A stretch of 32,626 nucleotides of DNA from Chitinophagaceae bacterium. GTDB lineage: Bacteria; Bacteroidota; Bacteroidia; Chitinophagales; Chitinophagaceae. Made by a program: the position numbers and the translations under genes. How positions within the stretch are numbered: position 1 is the stretch's first letter; each line of letters opens with the position of its first letter. The DNA is taken from the NCBI GenBank assembly GCA_947488765.1, contig CANLAE010000019.1:1-32626 (forward strand). The letters are read 5' to 3'. The notes beneath the pieces were generated by a model that worked only from the letters and a program-made list of their open reading frames with translations, searched no databases and had not been told where the DNA came from. Below are positions 18,210-28,500 of the stretch, piece after piece.

Positions 18210-18818
18210 ATGGAACTTTCTCAAGACACTAAAAATATTTTAGGATTACAATTACCTACCGACCCAAGATGGGTTGATTTGGCGAGTATTAGTATTGAAG
18301 CGATATTAACTGACCATGCGTATTGTGAACAAAAGGCAGCATTGACCTGCATTTCATTAATTCAACGATACAGTGAAAAAGAATTGGTGGTAAAAGAATT
18401 GGCGCCAATAGTAACGGAAGAATGGGGACATTTTAGATTGGTATTAAATGAATTGAACAAACGTGGTTTTCAGTTAGGGGTGCAACGTAAGGATGACTAT
18501 GTAAATAAATTATTGGCTTTTCAAAAAAAAGGTGGTCATAGAGAAGATCGTTTTTTAGACCAAATGTTAACTATGGCTTTGATAGAAGCAAGAAGTTGTG
18601 AACGTTTCAAGCGATTGAGTGAAGGATTGGATGATGCTTATCTGAAAAAATTTTACAGAAGATTTATGGAAAGTGAAGCTGGGCATTACACTTTGTTTAT
18701 TCATTTATCTGAAAGTTATGTTGATAAAGAAAAAGTAAAAAAACGTTGGCAAGAATGGTTGCAATATGAAACAGAAATTATGAATGAATTAGAGATTAGG
18801 GGTGACAGGATTCATTAA
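18210..18818 (+). CDS. miaE: tRNA-(ms2io6A)-hydroxylase MiaE
   Basis: The 202-residue protein matches MiaE, a ferritin-like non-haem diiron monooxygenase that hydroxylates the isopentenyl side chain of ms2i6A37 in tRNAs reading UNN codons. The six expected metal ligands can be placed: E40 (HAYCEQKA), E71 and H74 (EEWGHF), E126 (IEARSCERF), and E156 and H159 (ESEAGHY). The four-helix pattern and length fit the family. The start is ATG, divergent from the ABC-F gene. It converges with the L,D-transpeptidase-type gene with only 7 bp between the stop codons and no visible terminator, so the two transcripts probably overlap. Confidence 0.93.
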   Translation: MELSQDTKNILGLQLPTDPRWVDLASISIEAILTDHAYCEQKAALTCISLIQRYSEKELVVKELAPIVTEEWGHFRLVLNELNKRGFQLGVQRKDDYVNKLLAFQKKGGHREDRFLDQMLTMALIEARSCERFKRLSEGLDDAYLKKFYRRFMESEAGHYTLFIHLSESYVDKEKVKKRWQEWLQYETEIMNELEIRGDRIH

Positions 18819-18825
18819 TACTTTC

Positions 18826-19575
18826 TTATAAAATAATGTACTCCCCTTTTTTGTTGACAGAAATAACGGGCAACTTTTTATTTGATTCAAAAAAGTCGTA
18901 CACCTCTTTCATTTTTTTTGAAAACAAAAAGTATTCTCTGTCTTCTTTGGTGATCTCTTGTAGTTTACTTACACTTTTGATTACATTGTATTTTACAGGA
19001 AAAATATGAACGGGAATAAAATCTTGACCGCCACTTTTTGCATATGCAGTTAACAAATACAACTCCTCAATTTGATTGTCGGTAATTGGAATACATCCGG
19101 TGGTAATGCAGTTTCCATGAATATAAATATCACCACCAGGTTGTAATGAATCGCTTAACAAATTATCTGAAGCATTGGGATAATTTAAACCCAAACTCAA
19201 ATGATAACTACTTTTCGGATTAAAAATATTAACATAATAAAATCCTTCTGGAACTTGATAATCTCCTTGCATTCTTTTAGGGCCTAAAGTACCGCTTAAT
19301 GCACAGATACGATAGGTTTTAAACAATTTAAATTGTTCATTGCTTTTGTTACGAGCCCAAACTTCTAACTGACTATCATACTTAAAACTTCTGATATACA
19401 CTTCTTTGGGAGGCCATTGCAGATTGGCTTTTACAAATTGATTTCTGAGTGTATCTTCTTTTGTTTGTATAACGTCTGTAACAATTGGAAACGACTTTTG
19501 TACTTCTAAAAAAGAAGGCTGACTGTATAATTTAAAATTAGAAAATAGAAACAAACAAATAACTACAAACTTCAC
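18826..19575 (-). CDS. YafK-like L,D-transpeptidase-fold (YkuD) protein, secreted
   Basis: The frame begins with TTG at 19599, but the GTG at 19575 gives a typical signal peptide (MKFVVICLFLFSNFKLYSQ) and 249 residues, so it was chosen. The YkuD-type domain has G-x-YYVNIFNPKSSYHLS, then the catalytic motif HGNCITTGCIPI with H153 and Cys161. The ending differs from the usual SHGC-R motif and resembles the YafK/DpaA branch. Known members crosslink peptidoglycan or cut protein-peptidoglycan links. The target here is not predictable, because the lipoprotein Lpp handled by E. coli DpaA is not expected in Bacteroidota. It lies downstream of the DUF4197 gene with a 133-nt gap. Confidence 0.85.
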   Translation of the reverse strand: MKFVVICLFLFSNFKLYSQPSFLEVQKSFPIVTDVIQTKEDTLRNQFVKANLQWPPKEVYIRSFKYDSQLEVWARNKSNEQFKLFKTYRICALSGTLGPKRMQGDYQVPEGFYYVNIFNPKSSYHLSLGLNYPNASDNLLSDSLQPGGDIYIHGNCITTGCIPITDNQIEELYLLTAYAKSGGQDFIPVHIFPVKYNVIKSVSKLQEITKEDREYFLFSKKMKEVYDFFESNKKLPVISVNKKGEYIIL

Positions 19576-19708
19576 AACGGTACATTTAGGTATTATCAAA
19601 TAATAAATTCTATTCTGTTTTCAAGTGAAATTAAGCTCATCAAAAGTCAATTAGTTGTAGTGTGGATTAATATTATTTTACCCAGTGGAAATCAACAAAA
19701 ATAAACTA

Positions 19709-20446
19709 CTATTTCCCGAAAACTTTTTTAAGCGTATTGGTAACTTGTGCTGCCGGATTTTTTCTTATATTTTGTTCTTCTATAGCAATTTGAGTAAAAA
19801 CACCGCTGATTGCTTTTTCGGTTACATAAGCAGATAAATTGGGGTTAATTTTTTTATTAAATGGAATTTTATTGTATGCAGACATTAAGCTATTCCAGTA
19901 TTGTGTCGCATTTACTTTAGCCAATGATTGTTCGATAATTGGTTTAAATGCAATGGTTAAAGGGTTGATGGTATTGGATTTCAAGTAATGGGTAGCGGCT
20001 GTATCGGTACCTTTTAAAATGCCAATTGCATCATTGATACTCATGTTTTTGATAGCGTCAACAAATATTGGAGCAGCACTTTTAGCAGCATCTTCAGCTG
20101 CACGATTCATTGAGAGAATTGCATCATCAATTAATTTATTTCCACCGGGTATTTTACTTACTACTTCCGTTATTTTTTGAGCTTCGGGTGGTAATAATAT
20201 TTTCAATGCGGCATCTTTAAAAAAACCATCAATTGCAGAAAGTTTAGATGCACTTTTTTGAGCACCTAATGTTAATGCTTCTTTCAATCCACCAACAATA
20301 TCAGTATTGGATAACTGTGCGGATGTAGGATTTTGATTTACAATATTTTTAACTTGTGTTGTGCCTTGATTAATTAAATTTTTTAGGTTTTGACCATTGG
20401 CAATTACTGAAAACAAAAAAAGTGTTATTAAAAATGTAATTTTCAT
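19709..20446 (-). CDS. DUF4197 domain protein, exported
   Basis: The 245-residue protein has a signal peptide (MKITFLITLFLFSVIANGQ) followed by an almost wholly alpha-helical DUF4197 domain. Family features are the ALTLGAQKS start, the helix with LLPPEAQKI, the NRAAEDAAKSAAPIF segment, and the end with AISGVFTQIAIEEQNIRKNP. No catalytic residues are obvious and the family has no established function. It starts 33 nt after the stop of the MG2-plug gene on the same strand with no terminator between, so cotranscription is likely. Confidence 0.88.
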   Translation of the reverse strand: MKITFLITLFLFSVIANGQNLKNLINQGTTQVKNIVNQNPTSAQLSNTDIVGGLKEALTLGAQKSASKLSAIDGFFKDAALKILLPPEAQKITEVVSKIPGGNKLIDDAILSMNRAAEDAAKSAAPIFVDAIKNMSINDAIGILKGTDTAATHYLKSNTINPLTIAFKPIIEQSLAKVNATQYWNSLMSAYNKIPFNKKINPNLSAYVTEKAISGVFTQIAIEEQNIRKNPAAQVTNTLKKVFGK

Positions 20447-20479
20447 TGTAATTTTTTTTCAATTATAAAGCCAAAAAAA

Positions 20480-22984
20480 TTATTCAATAATGGTTTCACA
20501 GTAAATTAACTTCCCGTCTGCATCTAATCCTTGAACAATAAGTTTAAATTTTGAACAACTATCGGAGTTAAAGAATGAAATCTTATATTTCCCATCTTTG
20601 GATGGTTTAGCGTTTGGATTCCAATGTAAAGTAATTCTATCATCAGGGGTGTTATTATAACCCATTGAATAATCGGGGCTAAAAAAGGTTTTTACTATGG
20701 CATAACCTTCTCTGGTAACTTTACTAAATCCTTTATCATAAACTTTATTCCTAACTACAGCTCCTTTGTTTGTATAAATAGCTATAGCACCGCCGGAAGC
20801 ACCTAAAGCTGCAGCTTCAGTTTTTAGAATTTTAATTAATGCAATGTCAGAAATATTGATACTTGAAATAACATCCATTGATACATTAATTTCATTAAGG
20901 AAATAGGCAATTCCATTTTTCTCATACAACATTGTTCCAAAATCCTGATCCGATGAACCACTTGCTGAAATAAATGAAGAGCTATTGTTTTCACTAATTG
21001 CATCTAGACCTGAATATCTTGAAAATTTTACAATTGGGTCGTAAGGATTGCCACTTACATCTATGCCAGGTACCGATTGCTGGAGAATTTGCCAAATTGT
21101 TGTATAAAAATTATTTTCATTTGGGGCAATGGATTTGCCTAATTGAAATATAGGGGAAGCATATTCTATGTTTAAAGAATCTTCAACTGATATTTTTTTA
21201 CGAATTCCTTTAACACTTACATTTCCTAAAAATTTAATTCCATTTACAGACATTGTATCTGTAGAGAAAACTTTGTTGTTCAAATATTTTCCAAGGCTAT
21301 TTGAAGACCCCGCCAGTTGTATTGTATCCAAATTAACAATCGATATATTCCTTGATTTTTTTAGACTGTCGATATAAGATGGAAATAAATCAACATCAAC
21401 AATTAATCCTGTTTTTTTATTGTTCGTACCTTGATATGCAATGGAAGCTGATTTTTTAAAATTGATATCATTTAATAAAAATTCGCCTTTGTCTGTAACT
21501 TTAGCATCGGCTAGAATACTTGTTGAATCCTCTCCTCTTATTGCAAAGGAAACATGACCATCTCCAACAATTTCGTTTCGGTCTGATTTTTTTAATACAC
21601 CCCTTATTGTAATAGCAGATTCAACAGGATAATGAAGTGAATCAAAAACATTTGAAATAAGTTTTTTCCAATCAAATCTTCTCCATCCATTAGTCATAAG
21701 TAATAAGTCCAAGTGCTTTAATGTTGTAGGAAGTTTATCCTTAAAATAATAACCCGGTTTACTGATATACCCTCTAATATCTGATGTGAATAATAATGAA
21801 CTGGCAATGGTATTGTCATAATTTCGAGGGTTGTCAATACTTGCATTTGTAATTAAAGTAGACAAATTAGGTAATCGCACACTGTCTACATTAAAACTAA
21901 ATTTATTTTTTTGCCTTGCTTTTGAATTAAAAGTATCAATGGTTATTTTTGGTTGAATTATTTTATAATTTTCAATAAATGTGAGTCTTTCAGCTAATGG
22001 ATAATCAGCTTCATTGAATACTGTTATTTGTAAAATACCAGGAGGTAAGTTTTTTTTTGATATAGGAACAGTAGTTAATCCTTCCTCAAAATTTAATAAT
22101 GAATTAGAAATAATCTGATTATTTATTTGAGCCACAACCCTAACAATATTATACTTATCCTTATTAATTAGACTTCTATTCAATAAAATAAAAAGTTTAT
22201 TTGGATTATTATTTTCTACACGAATATTTATTCCTTCATCTTTTATTGTAGGTAATTTAAATTGAAAATTACTTTCATTGCCATTCTCAATATTTGCAGT
22301 ATAATTTTGGTTTGAGGCTATCTCTATATCAAATTTTCCAAGTCCGTCATGCTCACTTGTGAAGTCAATAATTTTTTTACCCAAACCATCAGTAATATAT
22401 CCCTTTACATCAGTTGGCAGATTATTTTCGTTTACAGCTTTAAAAGCAATTCTGTTTTTTATTCCTAAAATCAGGTCACCTCCTTCGGGGAAAAAATATA
22501 ATTGTAACTTACTTGATTTAATTTGATTTTTTGATTTATCTACATAGTCAGATTGGTAGATGTAAATATTTTTAGAAAAAATAAAATCAGGAAAATTTTT
22601 CATCCATAAAGTGTAAGCATTGATAGAATAATTACCTGAAGTCAAATTTCTAGGTATATCAAAGTCTGCTGCCGTACTACTTGCATTATCTAAATGAAAC
22701 ATTTTTTTTAGTATCACTTTCCCGGTGAAGTCTACTATATCAATGTATAAAATACGACTTAAGAAACTAGGAAGTCCATCAGAAGTTACCCAAGTTTTCA
22801 TCCATATTGTTTCGCCCGATAAATAGTGAGATTTATCTGTTTGAAGAAAAACTTTTTCTTGTGGGTAATCGTTTCTAAACTTTAATATAGCGGTATCAAA
22901 ATTTAGCACTTTTGTAAATGGAATATTTTGTGCACCAACATTTAAAAATGAAAGTAGAATAAAAAAAGTAATTAAAAACTTCAT
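20480..22984 (-). CDS. MG2-domain and TonB-plug-like envelope protein without a barrel
   Basis: The 834-residue protein has a signal peptide (MKFLITFFILLSFLNVGAQ) and then a macroglobulin MG2-like domain around residues 44-140 (VFLQTDKSHYLSGETIW is its hallmark). Further beta-sandwich domains follow, up to about residue 560. A plug-like module spans roughly residues 585-735: a TonB-receptor-like lead-in (NVSVKGIRKK), a middle segment (LQQSVPGIDVSG) and the typical ending ALGASGGAIAIYTNKG. About 100 residues follow, with FFSPDYS and a beta-sandwich end, so there is no room for a 22-strand barrel. Such proteins are common in Bacteroidota, but their function is not established. It is the first gene after the SusCD operon terminator and precedes the DUF4197 gene. 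Confidence 0.85.
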   Translation of the reverse strand: MKFLITFFILLSFLNVGAQNIPFTKVLNFDTAILKFRNDYPQEKVFLQTDKSHYLSGETIWMKTWVTSDGLPSFLSRILYIDIVDFTGKVILKKMFHLDNASSTAADFDIPRNLTSGNYSINAYTLWMKNFPDFIFSKNIYIYQSDYVDKSKNQIKSSKLQLYFFPEGGDLILGIKNRIAFKAVNENNLPTDVKGYITDGLGKKIIDFTSEHDGLGKFDIEIASNQNYTANIENGNESNFQFKLPTIKDEGINIRVENNNPNKLFILLNRSLINKDKYNIVRVVAQINNQIISNSLLNFEEGLTTVPISKKNLPPGILQITVFNEADYPLAERLTFIENYKIIQPKITIDTFNSKARQKNKFSFNVDSVRLPNLSTLITNASIDNPRNYDNTIASSLLFTSDIRGYISKPGYYFKDKLPTTLKHLDLLLMTNGWRRFDWKKLISNVFDSLHYPVESAITIRGVLKKSDRNEIVGDGHVSFAIRGEDSTSILADAKVTDKGEFLLNDINFKKSASIAYQGTNNKKTGLIVDVDLFPSYIDSLKKSRNISIVNLDTIQLAGSSNSLGKYLNNKVFSTDTMSVNGIKFLGNVSVKGIRKKISVEDSLNIEYASPIFQLGKSIAPNENNFYTTIWQILQQSVPGIDVSGNPYDPIVKFSRYSGLDAISENNSSSFISASGSSDQDFGTMLYEKNGIAYFLNEINVSMDVISSINISDIALIKILKTEAAALGASGGAIAIYTNKGAVVRNKVYDKGFSKVTREGYAIVKTFFSPDYSMGYNNTPDDRITLHWNPNAKPSKDGKYKISFFNSDSCSKFKLIVQGLDADGKLIYCETIIE

Positions 22985-23011
22985 TCTTAATTTGATTGTA
23001 AGATTAATTTA

Positions 23012-23047
23012 GATTAAAATAAATCCTCACTTTTCAGGGTGAGGATT
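23012..23047 (-). terminator. Terminator of the susC-susD-DUF4397 operon
   Basis: A 9-bp perfect inverted repeat (23022-23030 with 23039-23047, arm AATCCTCAC, 8-nt loop) follows the DUF4397 stop by 27 nt. On the minus strand it runs into TTTATTTTAAT. It separates the operon from the MG2-plug gene. Confidence 0.78.
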
Positions 23048-23074
23048 ATTTATAAAACTATTCCAAGGATGATA

Positions 23075-23833
23075 TTATCTATTATATAACAAAGAAACCC
23101 TTGGTGCTCTTGGCGTTAATGCGCCATTGTATCCAGCAGCAAATACTGTCATTGATTTTCTATCTGCAACTGTTTGTGCATAGGTTGCAATTGCGGTAGT
23201 TGTAGACAATGCTCCTGCTGGTCTTATAGCCCATGATAGAGAAGTACCAGTTACCGGAATTTGGAATTCGGAACTCACCCCTTTATATAAAATATTTGCG
23301 GCTACAATAGTTGTACCATAATATAAATCTATAGCTGGAACATTCGGCATAAGATGCACAAATTTAAACCTACTAAATCCAGAATCAGGCATCGTAACAT
23401 TATCTACTGTTAAAACTGAAGTAACAGCAGCACCGGTATCGGTTACATGTAAAGTAACATTTTTATTTGCTTCAAAACTAACAGATCCAGAAAACAATAT
23501 TAAAGAGTCAACATTGGTTCCTACGTTTGGTCTAGAAACAGATACAGTTGATGTGCCTACCGGCAAAGACATATAATCAGGTTGGTTTGAACCACCTGTA
23601 TTCAGTCCACCCCCAGGAAATGGAGTTGGGAAAGTGATTAAATTACTAACTCTTACATCATTAATTTTAATTTGAACTGACGAGTTTACGGCAAAAGGCA
23701 TTGAATAATTAATCTTTACCAAAGCAGTACCTGCTGTTGGTGTTATATCCAAAATTCTTTGCTCATTCTTTTTACAACTGTAAAATAAAGTTGTGATAAA
23801 GACTATTGATAATGTTATAAAAACTTTTTTCAT
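23075..23833 (-). CDS. DUF4397 domain lipoprotein of the SusCD operon
   Basis: The ATG at 23833 gives 252 residues; a TTG three codons upstream is less likely. The N-terminus is a lipoprotein signal with lipobox LFYSC and Cys20. The mature protein is beta-rich with DUF4397 features: a first Ig-like part ending near NVTLHVTD, a second part starting FKFVHLMPNVPAIDLYYG, and SMTVFAAGYNG. A Gly/Pro-rich loop (PFPGGGLNTGGS) lies in the first part. It starts 24 nt after the susD stop, so it is the third gene of the operon. By position it could be a surface accessory protein, like SusE/F in starch uptake, but this is inference; the domain itself has no defined ligand. Confidence 0.87.
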   Translation of the reverse strand: MKKVFITLSIVFITTLFYSCKKNEQRILDITPTAGTALVKINYSMPFAVNSSVQIKINDVRVSNLITFPTPFPGGGLNTGGSNQPDYMSLPVGTSTVSVSRPNVGTNVDSLILFSGSVSFEANKNVTLHVTDTGAAVTSVLTVDNVTMPDSGFSRFKFVHLMPNVPAIDLYYGTTIVAANILYKGVSSEFQIPVTGTSLSWAIRPAGALSTTTAIATYAQTVADRKSMTVFAAGYNGALTPRAPRVSLLYNR

Positions 23834-23857
23834 TGCTAACAATTTAATTTGATTTAA

Positions 23858-25507
23858 TTAAGGTTTACTGAACCATTGTTCGTAAGTATGATAATCTGCT
23901 TTATCTCCGCCAAATAATTTCAGTTGGTCTAAATTCCATACATATTCCGAATTGAATCTTGGTCTTACTCTATATGCAGGTTTATTTAAATTATCTGTAA
24001 AATAAGAAGCAGGTAATGTAAAACCTTTAAATACCTGGAATCCTGTAATAGGGTCTAAATCAGTGTAGTGAAATCTTCTTAAATCAACCCAAGTTTCTAC
24101 CCAATTCCAACACCAACCTGCAATATATTTTTGCAACATAATATCCGTAATTGTAAGTGTAGTAGAATTTGCTTTTACATTTGGGCTAGCCAAATATGAA
24201 GCCCTTGCGGTAGCAGAGATTGCAGATGTATTGAATATATTACTTGCTCCTCTATAACCTGAATAAGAACGGTTGATAAAGTCAAAATGAGCATTGATAG
24301 CATTTATATAAGCTGTATAAGCAGTAGCCTTATCATTCTTTCTAAAAGCAGCTTCTGCCTTTATTGATTGAATTTCTGAATAAGTCATAACGGGCATTAC
24401 AGCTTTGTTTTTAAATAGGTATTTACCATTTTCGGTAAAAACTGCTGCACTAGGATTGCCAATGGTACTATCAGCCCAAAGAACACTAGAACGTTTTCTG
24501 AAGTTTGCTCCTGATGTTGTTGCGCTGAAAGGATCTCCAATTCCGGGATCTACCCCTCTGTAACCACCATTTCCTGTTGCAGTGTCAGCAGATGCAGACA
24601 ACATGTGAGAAATACGTGGATCTCTATTAGGAACTGTGCTGCTTCCTGTGAAGGTTGTACCGTCTAACAATTTTACCATAAAATTGCTTTGGCGCAAATT
24701 AGATAAATTGTCTCTGTAAGTTCCAAAGAAATTTGAATCATCATTTTTTGTAGCATCAAACGGAATTACAAAATCATCGTTTACACTGGTAAATGAATTA
24801 TCACAATATTTTATTACAGAATCTGCACTATATATTGACTTGTTTGAAAGATGATTGTAGTTTCTTGCTAAAATACCATAAACAAATTTTTTCCATTTTG
24901 CAACGTCTCCTTTATAAACATAATCGCCTATATACAAACTATTAGTTGAAGTTTTATTTGCTGCGATATCTAAATAAGTAATGGCTAATCTGCAAATAGA
25001 ATCAATGCCTTTATAGACGATGTCTTGGGTATCATACTTAAAATAATAAGTTCCTTCTTTGAAAGCTTCATTGAAAATAATTTCCCCATGATAATCGGTA
25101 CAAGACTGAAACATATAAGCTTTTAATGCAAGCGAAGCTCCCATGTAGTCTTCTTGTCCTTTTTGTCTTCCATTATCAATGATGTAATCTAAATTTTTAC
25201 CCAACCCATAATAGGTTTGTCTCCAAATATCTCCTGCTGCATCACTACTAATAGCATATCCATGTCTATCCCAAGTATCACCATTTGCATTGGCTAACTG
25301 AAGCCAATTTTGAATGTATTTTCCAACATAACGAGCATCATATTGCGTACCTCTCGGTATTGCTGCTAACATTGCTGGAAACACAGATGAGTTTGAAGGA
25401 TTCTGTGTGGTATCAGGATCAGAATTAACATTAAGAAATTTCTGACAACTTACGATAGTAAAAACAAATGAGATTGTAATTACGATAATTAATAATCTAT
25501 TTTTCAT
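23858..25507 (-). CDS. SusD/RagB-family nutrient-binding lipoprotein (SusD-like_2 type)
   Basis: The 549-residue protein has a lipoprotein signal peptide ending FTIVSC with Cys21, expected to anchor it at the cell surface on top of its SusC partner. The SusD fold is indicated by the helix-rich N-terminal half (YIQNWLQL, then DIWRQTYYGLGKNLDYII, LALKAYMFQSCTDYHGEI) and the C-terminal YSEIQSIKAEAAFRKND and WNWVETWVDLRRFHYTDL segments. The type resembles the SusD-like_2 or SusD/RagB-like groups. Substrate cannot be read from sequence. It starts 22 nt after susC and is followed after 24 nt by the DUF4397 lipoprotein gene. Confidence 0.94.
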   Translation of the reverse strand: MKNRLLIIVITISFVFTIVSCQKFLNVNSDPDTTQNPSNSSVFPAMLAAIPRGTQYDARYVGKYIQNWLQLANANGDTWDRHGYAISSDAAGDIWRQTYYGLGKNLDYIIDNGRQKGQEDYMGASLALKAYMFQSCTDYHGEIIFNEAFKEGTYYFKYDTQDIVYKGIDSICRLAITYLDIAANKTSTNSLYIGDYVYKGDVAKWKKFVYGILARNYNHLSNKSIYSADSVIKYCDNSFTSVNDDFVIPFDATKNDDSNFFGTYRDNLSNLRQSNFMVKLLDGTTFTGSSTVPNRDPRISHMLSASADTATGNGGYRGVDPGIGDPFSATTSGANFRKRSSVLWADSTIGNPSAAVFTENGKYLFKNKAVMPVMTYSEIQSIKAEAAFRKNDKATAYTAYINAINAHFDFINRSYSGYRGASNIFNTSAISATARASYLASPNVKANSTTLTITDIMLQKYIAGWCWNWVETWVDLRRFHYTDLDPITGFQVFKGFTLPASYFTDNLNKPAYRVRPRFNSEYVWNLDQLKLFGGDKADYHTYEQWFSKP

Positions 25508-25529
25508 ATTATAAAATTAAAATTTATGA

Positions 25530-28500
25530 TTAAAATTGAACTTTAAGACCAACATTTATTCCACGAGGGGTTGCTACTGAACCAAAGTCAATTCCTTGTC
25601 CACCAAAACCACGTGCATTTCCAGCGTTTAATCCATTTACATTTGGATCAACTCCTGAATAATTTGTTATCATAAACAAATCCGTTCCTGTAAGAAAAAC
25701 AGAAGCTTGTTTTAATACTTTCTGACGTTTTAATAATTTGCTTGGCAAACGATATCCAATTGTCAAATCTCTTAAACGCAACCAATTAACACTTTCAACA
25801 AAATCACCTTCTGCAAATGCAGAAGTATAATAATCATTTCTTGTATATGGTGTAATTGAAATTGTATTTGCAGTTGGAGTTGAGGTATTTTCCATACCAT
25901 CTAATAAAACACCTTTTACCACTCTTGCTACTTCCCTATCAAGTGTGTTTACACTAGATCCCTGAATTCTCATCATTAGTTCATTGGCGTTAAAAATATC
26001 GCCACCTTTTCTAATATCTAAATTAAATGAAACTGTCCAATCTTGCATAATTGTGAAGTTATTAATTATACCAATTTTGAAATCAGGATTTCTATCACCT
26101 ACATTAACAAAGTTGGCATCAATTAATGGTAACCCAGTTGTTGGAGAAATTAACACATCTCCGTTATTGTTTTTTCTAAAGGCATAACCTGAAAGGTTTG
26201 CTAATGAAGCTCCTTTAGTAACTTGTGAACGTAAATTTCCAAATAACCAAGTATCAGAATCATAGTATAATGGTAAATCTGCAGGCATTGCTTCAACGAT
26301 CACTTTATTTTTATCAAAATTCAATGTTGCATCCCATATAAAGTTTTTAGTTTTAATTGGAGTCCCTTTAATTTGAATCTCAATTCCCTTTGCAGATAAT
26401 TCGCCACCATTAATATACTTAAGTACAAATCCTGTTCCGTAGCTTAATCTGTTAGATACAATTTGTTTAGAAACTCTATTGTCAAAATATGCCACATCGA
26501 TAGTCAATCTTCTTTTTAAGAATTGTAATTCACCACCAATTTCAAAGTTTTTAGAAAACTCAGGTTGTAAATCAAAATTATTTCCAAATACACCTAATGC
26601 ATAACCACCGCCTGTTGTAATTTGGCTTCCAAAACTATAATCAATTACATAAGGTACATATGGAGCTTTACCACTTGTAGCATAAGACATTCTAAATTTC
26701 CCGTACTCCAACCATTTTGCCTTTTTTACAAAAGCTAAGTCAGAAAAAATAAAACTTCCTGATGCTGAGCCATAATTAAAAAACGGTTGTTTATCTTGGA
26801 AATTTGAAGTAAGGGTTGATACGCCTTCTCTCGTGCCACTTAAAGTTAAGAAAGCAATATTGTTGTATCCTAAAGTATAGTTTCCAAAAAAGCGCACTTT
26901 TCTGATTTGCTCTCTCGTTAATTTAGCATCTCTTGAAAGAGGATCTGTATTGTTGATTGAAATAAAATTAGGTTCATAAAAACGTTCTCCACGTTGAGAA
27001 GTGATTGAACGTTTACTATCTTCTACATAAGCACCAACAGTAAGACTATTTGTAAATATCTTATTAATTGTTTTTGTAAATGTAGAACGGAAAGTTCCAT
27101 TTAATCCACGGAAATTTTGTTGATAATTACTTATTAAACCTCTTGTTACAAAACCCCAACGAGATTGAGGATGTACAAGGTATAAACCTTCTGTAGAGAA
27201 TTGGTCAGCTCCTATAATTGTAGTTAAATTCCACCATTTATATGGAGTTGCGCTAAGATTAATATTACCGGTTATACGATCTGTTTTATCGGTAGATACA
27301 TTTTTATTTACATCCCAAAAAGGATTATCAACTTCTGCTGACAAATCAGTAAAACCTCCTGTTACTGGTAAGTTTGTACGGATTGGTCTTCTAGTTCCAT
27401 CAGCATTAATATAATCTCTAGCATCAGAATCAAGAGGCCAGTTAATAAGGTTAGGATAGTATGATGCCGTACCTTTTGGTGCTTTATTGTTGTTAGATAT
27501 TGTATATAACCAAGAAGATGAAATATTAAATATCTTACCTAATTTGGCAGAACCTGTAAGTCTGAAATTTACCCTTTGGAATTTTGTATTTGGAACGATA
27601 CCTTCCTGCTCTAACAATCCTGTTGAAAACCGGAAAGTTGCATCTGGAGTTCCACCCTCAACACTTAAGTTGTGTTGTTGAGTCATTGCTGTTCTAAAGA
27701 AATTTCTTAAATTATCAAACTTTGGAGAACCGTTAAAATATTTTGGTCCATACATTCTAAACCCATAAGATCCTACAGCATTTGGATCATAGTAACCATT
27801 ATTACCTCTGCCATAAACATCTTGTATTTGTGGAAATCTATAAACGTTATCCCAACGAAATGAGTTATCATAATTCACTTTAGACTTTCCGCCAACACCA
27901 CTTCCTTTTTTAGTTGTAATTATAATTGCTCCAGAAGTACCATCAGATCCATATAATGCTGTGGCTTCCGGTCCTTTTAATATAGTTACATTATCTATAT
28001 CTTCAGGATTGATATCAGCTATACGGTTTGTATAATCACTGTTTCTATTTCCAAAACCTGTCCCACCTGGATTACTTGAAGCAATTAAACTTTCTTGGTT
28101 TAATGAACTATTGTCTAAAGGAACTCCATCCACAACAAATAATGGTTGGTTATTTCCTGCAATTGAGGCACCACCACGTAAAATAATTTGTGCAGAAGCA
28201 CCAGGCAAACCAGAAGTAGAAGTTACTGTTAACCCAGGAACTCGTCCAGCCAAAGAATTAATAAAGTTTTCTCTGCGTGTTTGGGCAATTTCATCACCCT
28301 TAACTACTGGTGCTTGATATGCTAGTTCTCTCTTGTTTCTTGTTTGGCCATATGCAGTTACGACCACATTGTCTAAATCACTTGCATTATTTACTAACTT
28401 GATATTAATAATTTTGCTTTGAGCTACAGTCGTTTGTTTGGTAACATAACCTACGTATGTAAAAACTAGTAGATCTCCATTGTTAGCATTAATGCTGAAA

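Noticed and set aside
18026-18211. Open frame of 61 codons on the - strand between ABC-F and miaE
   Set aside because: Covers the divergent promoter region and the miaE start, has no recognisable features, and contains the ABC-F -7 motif.
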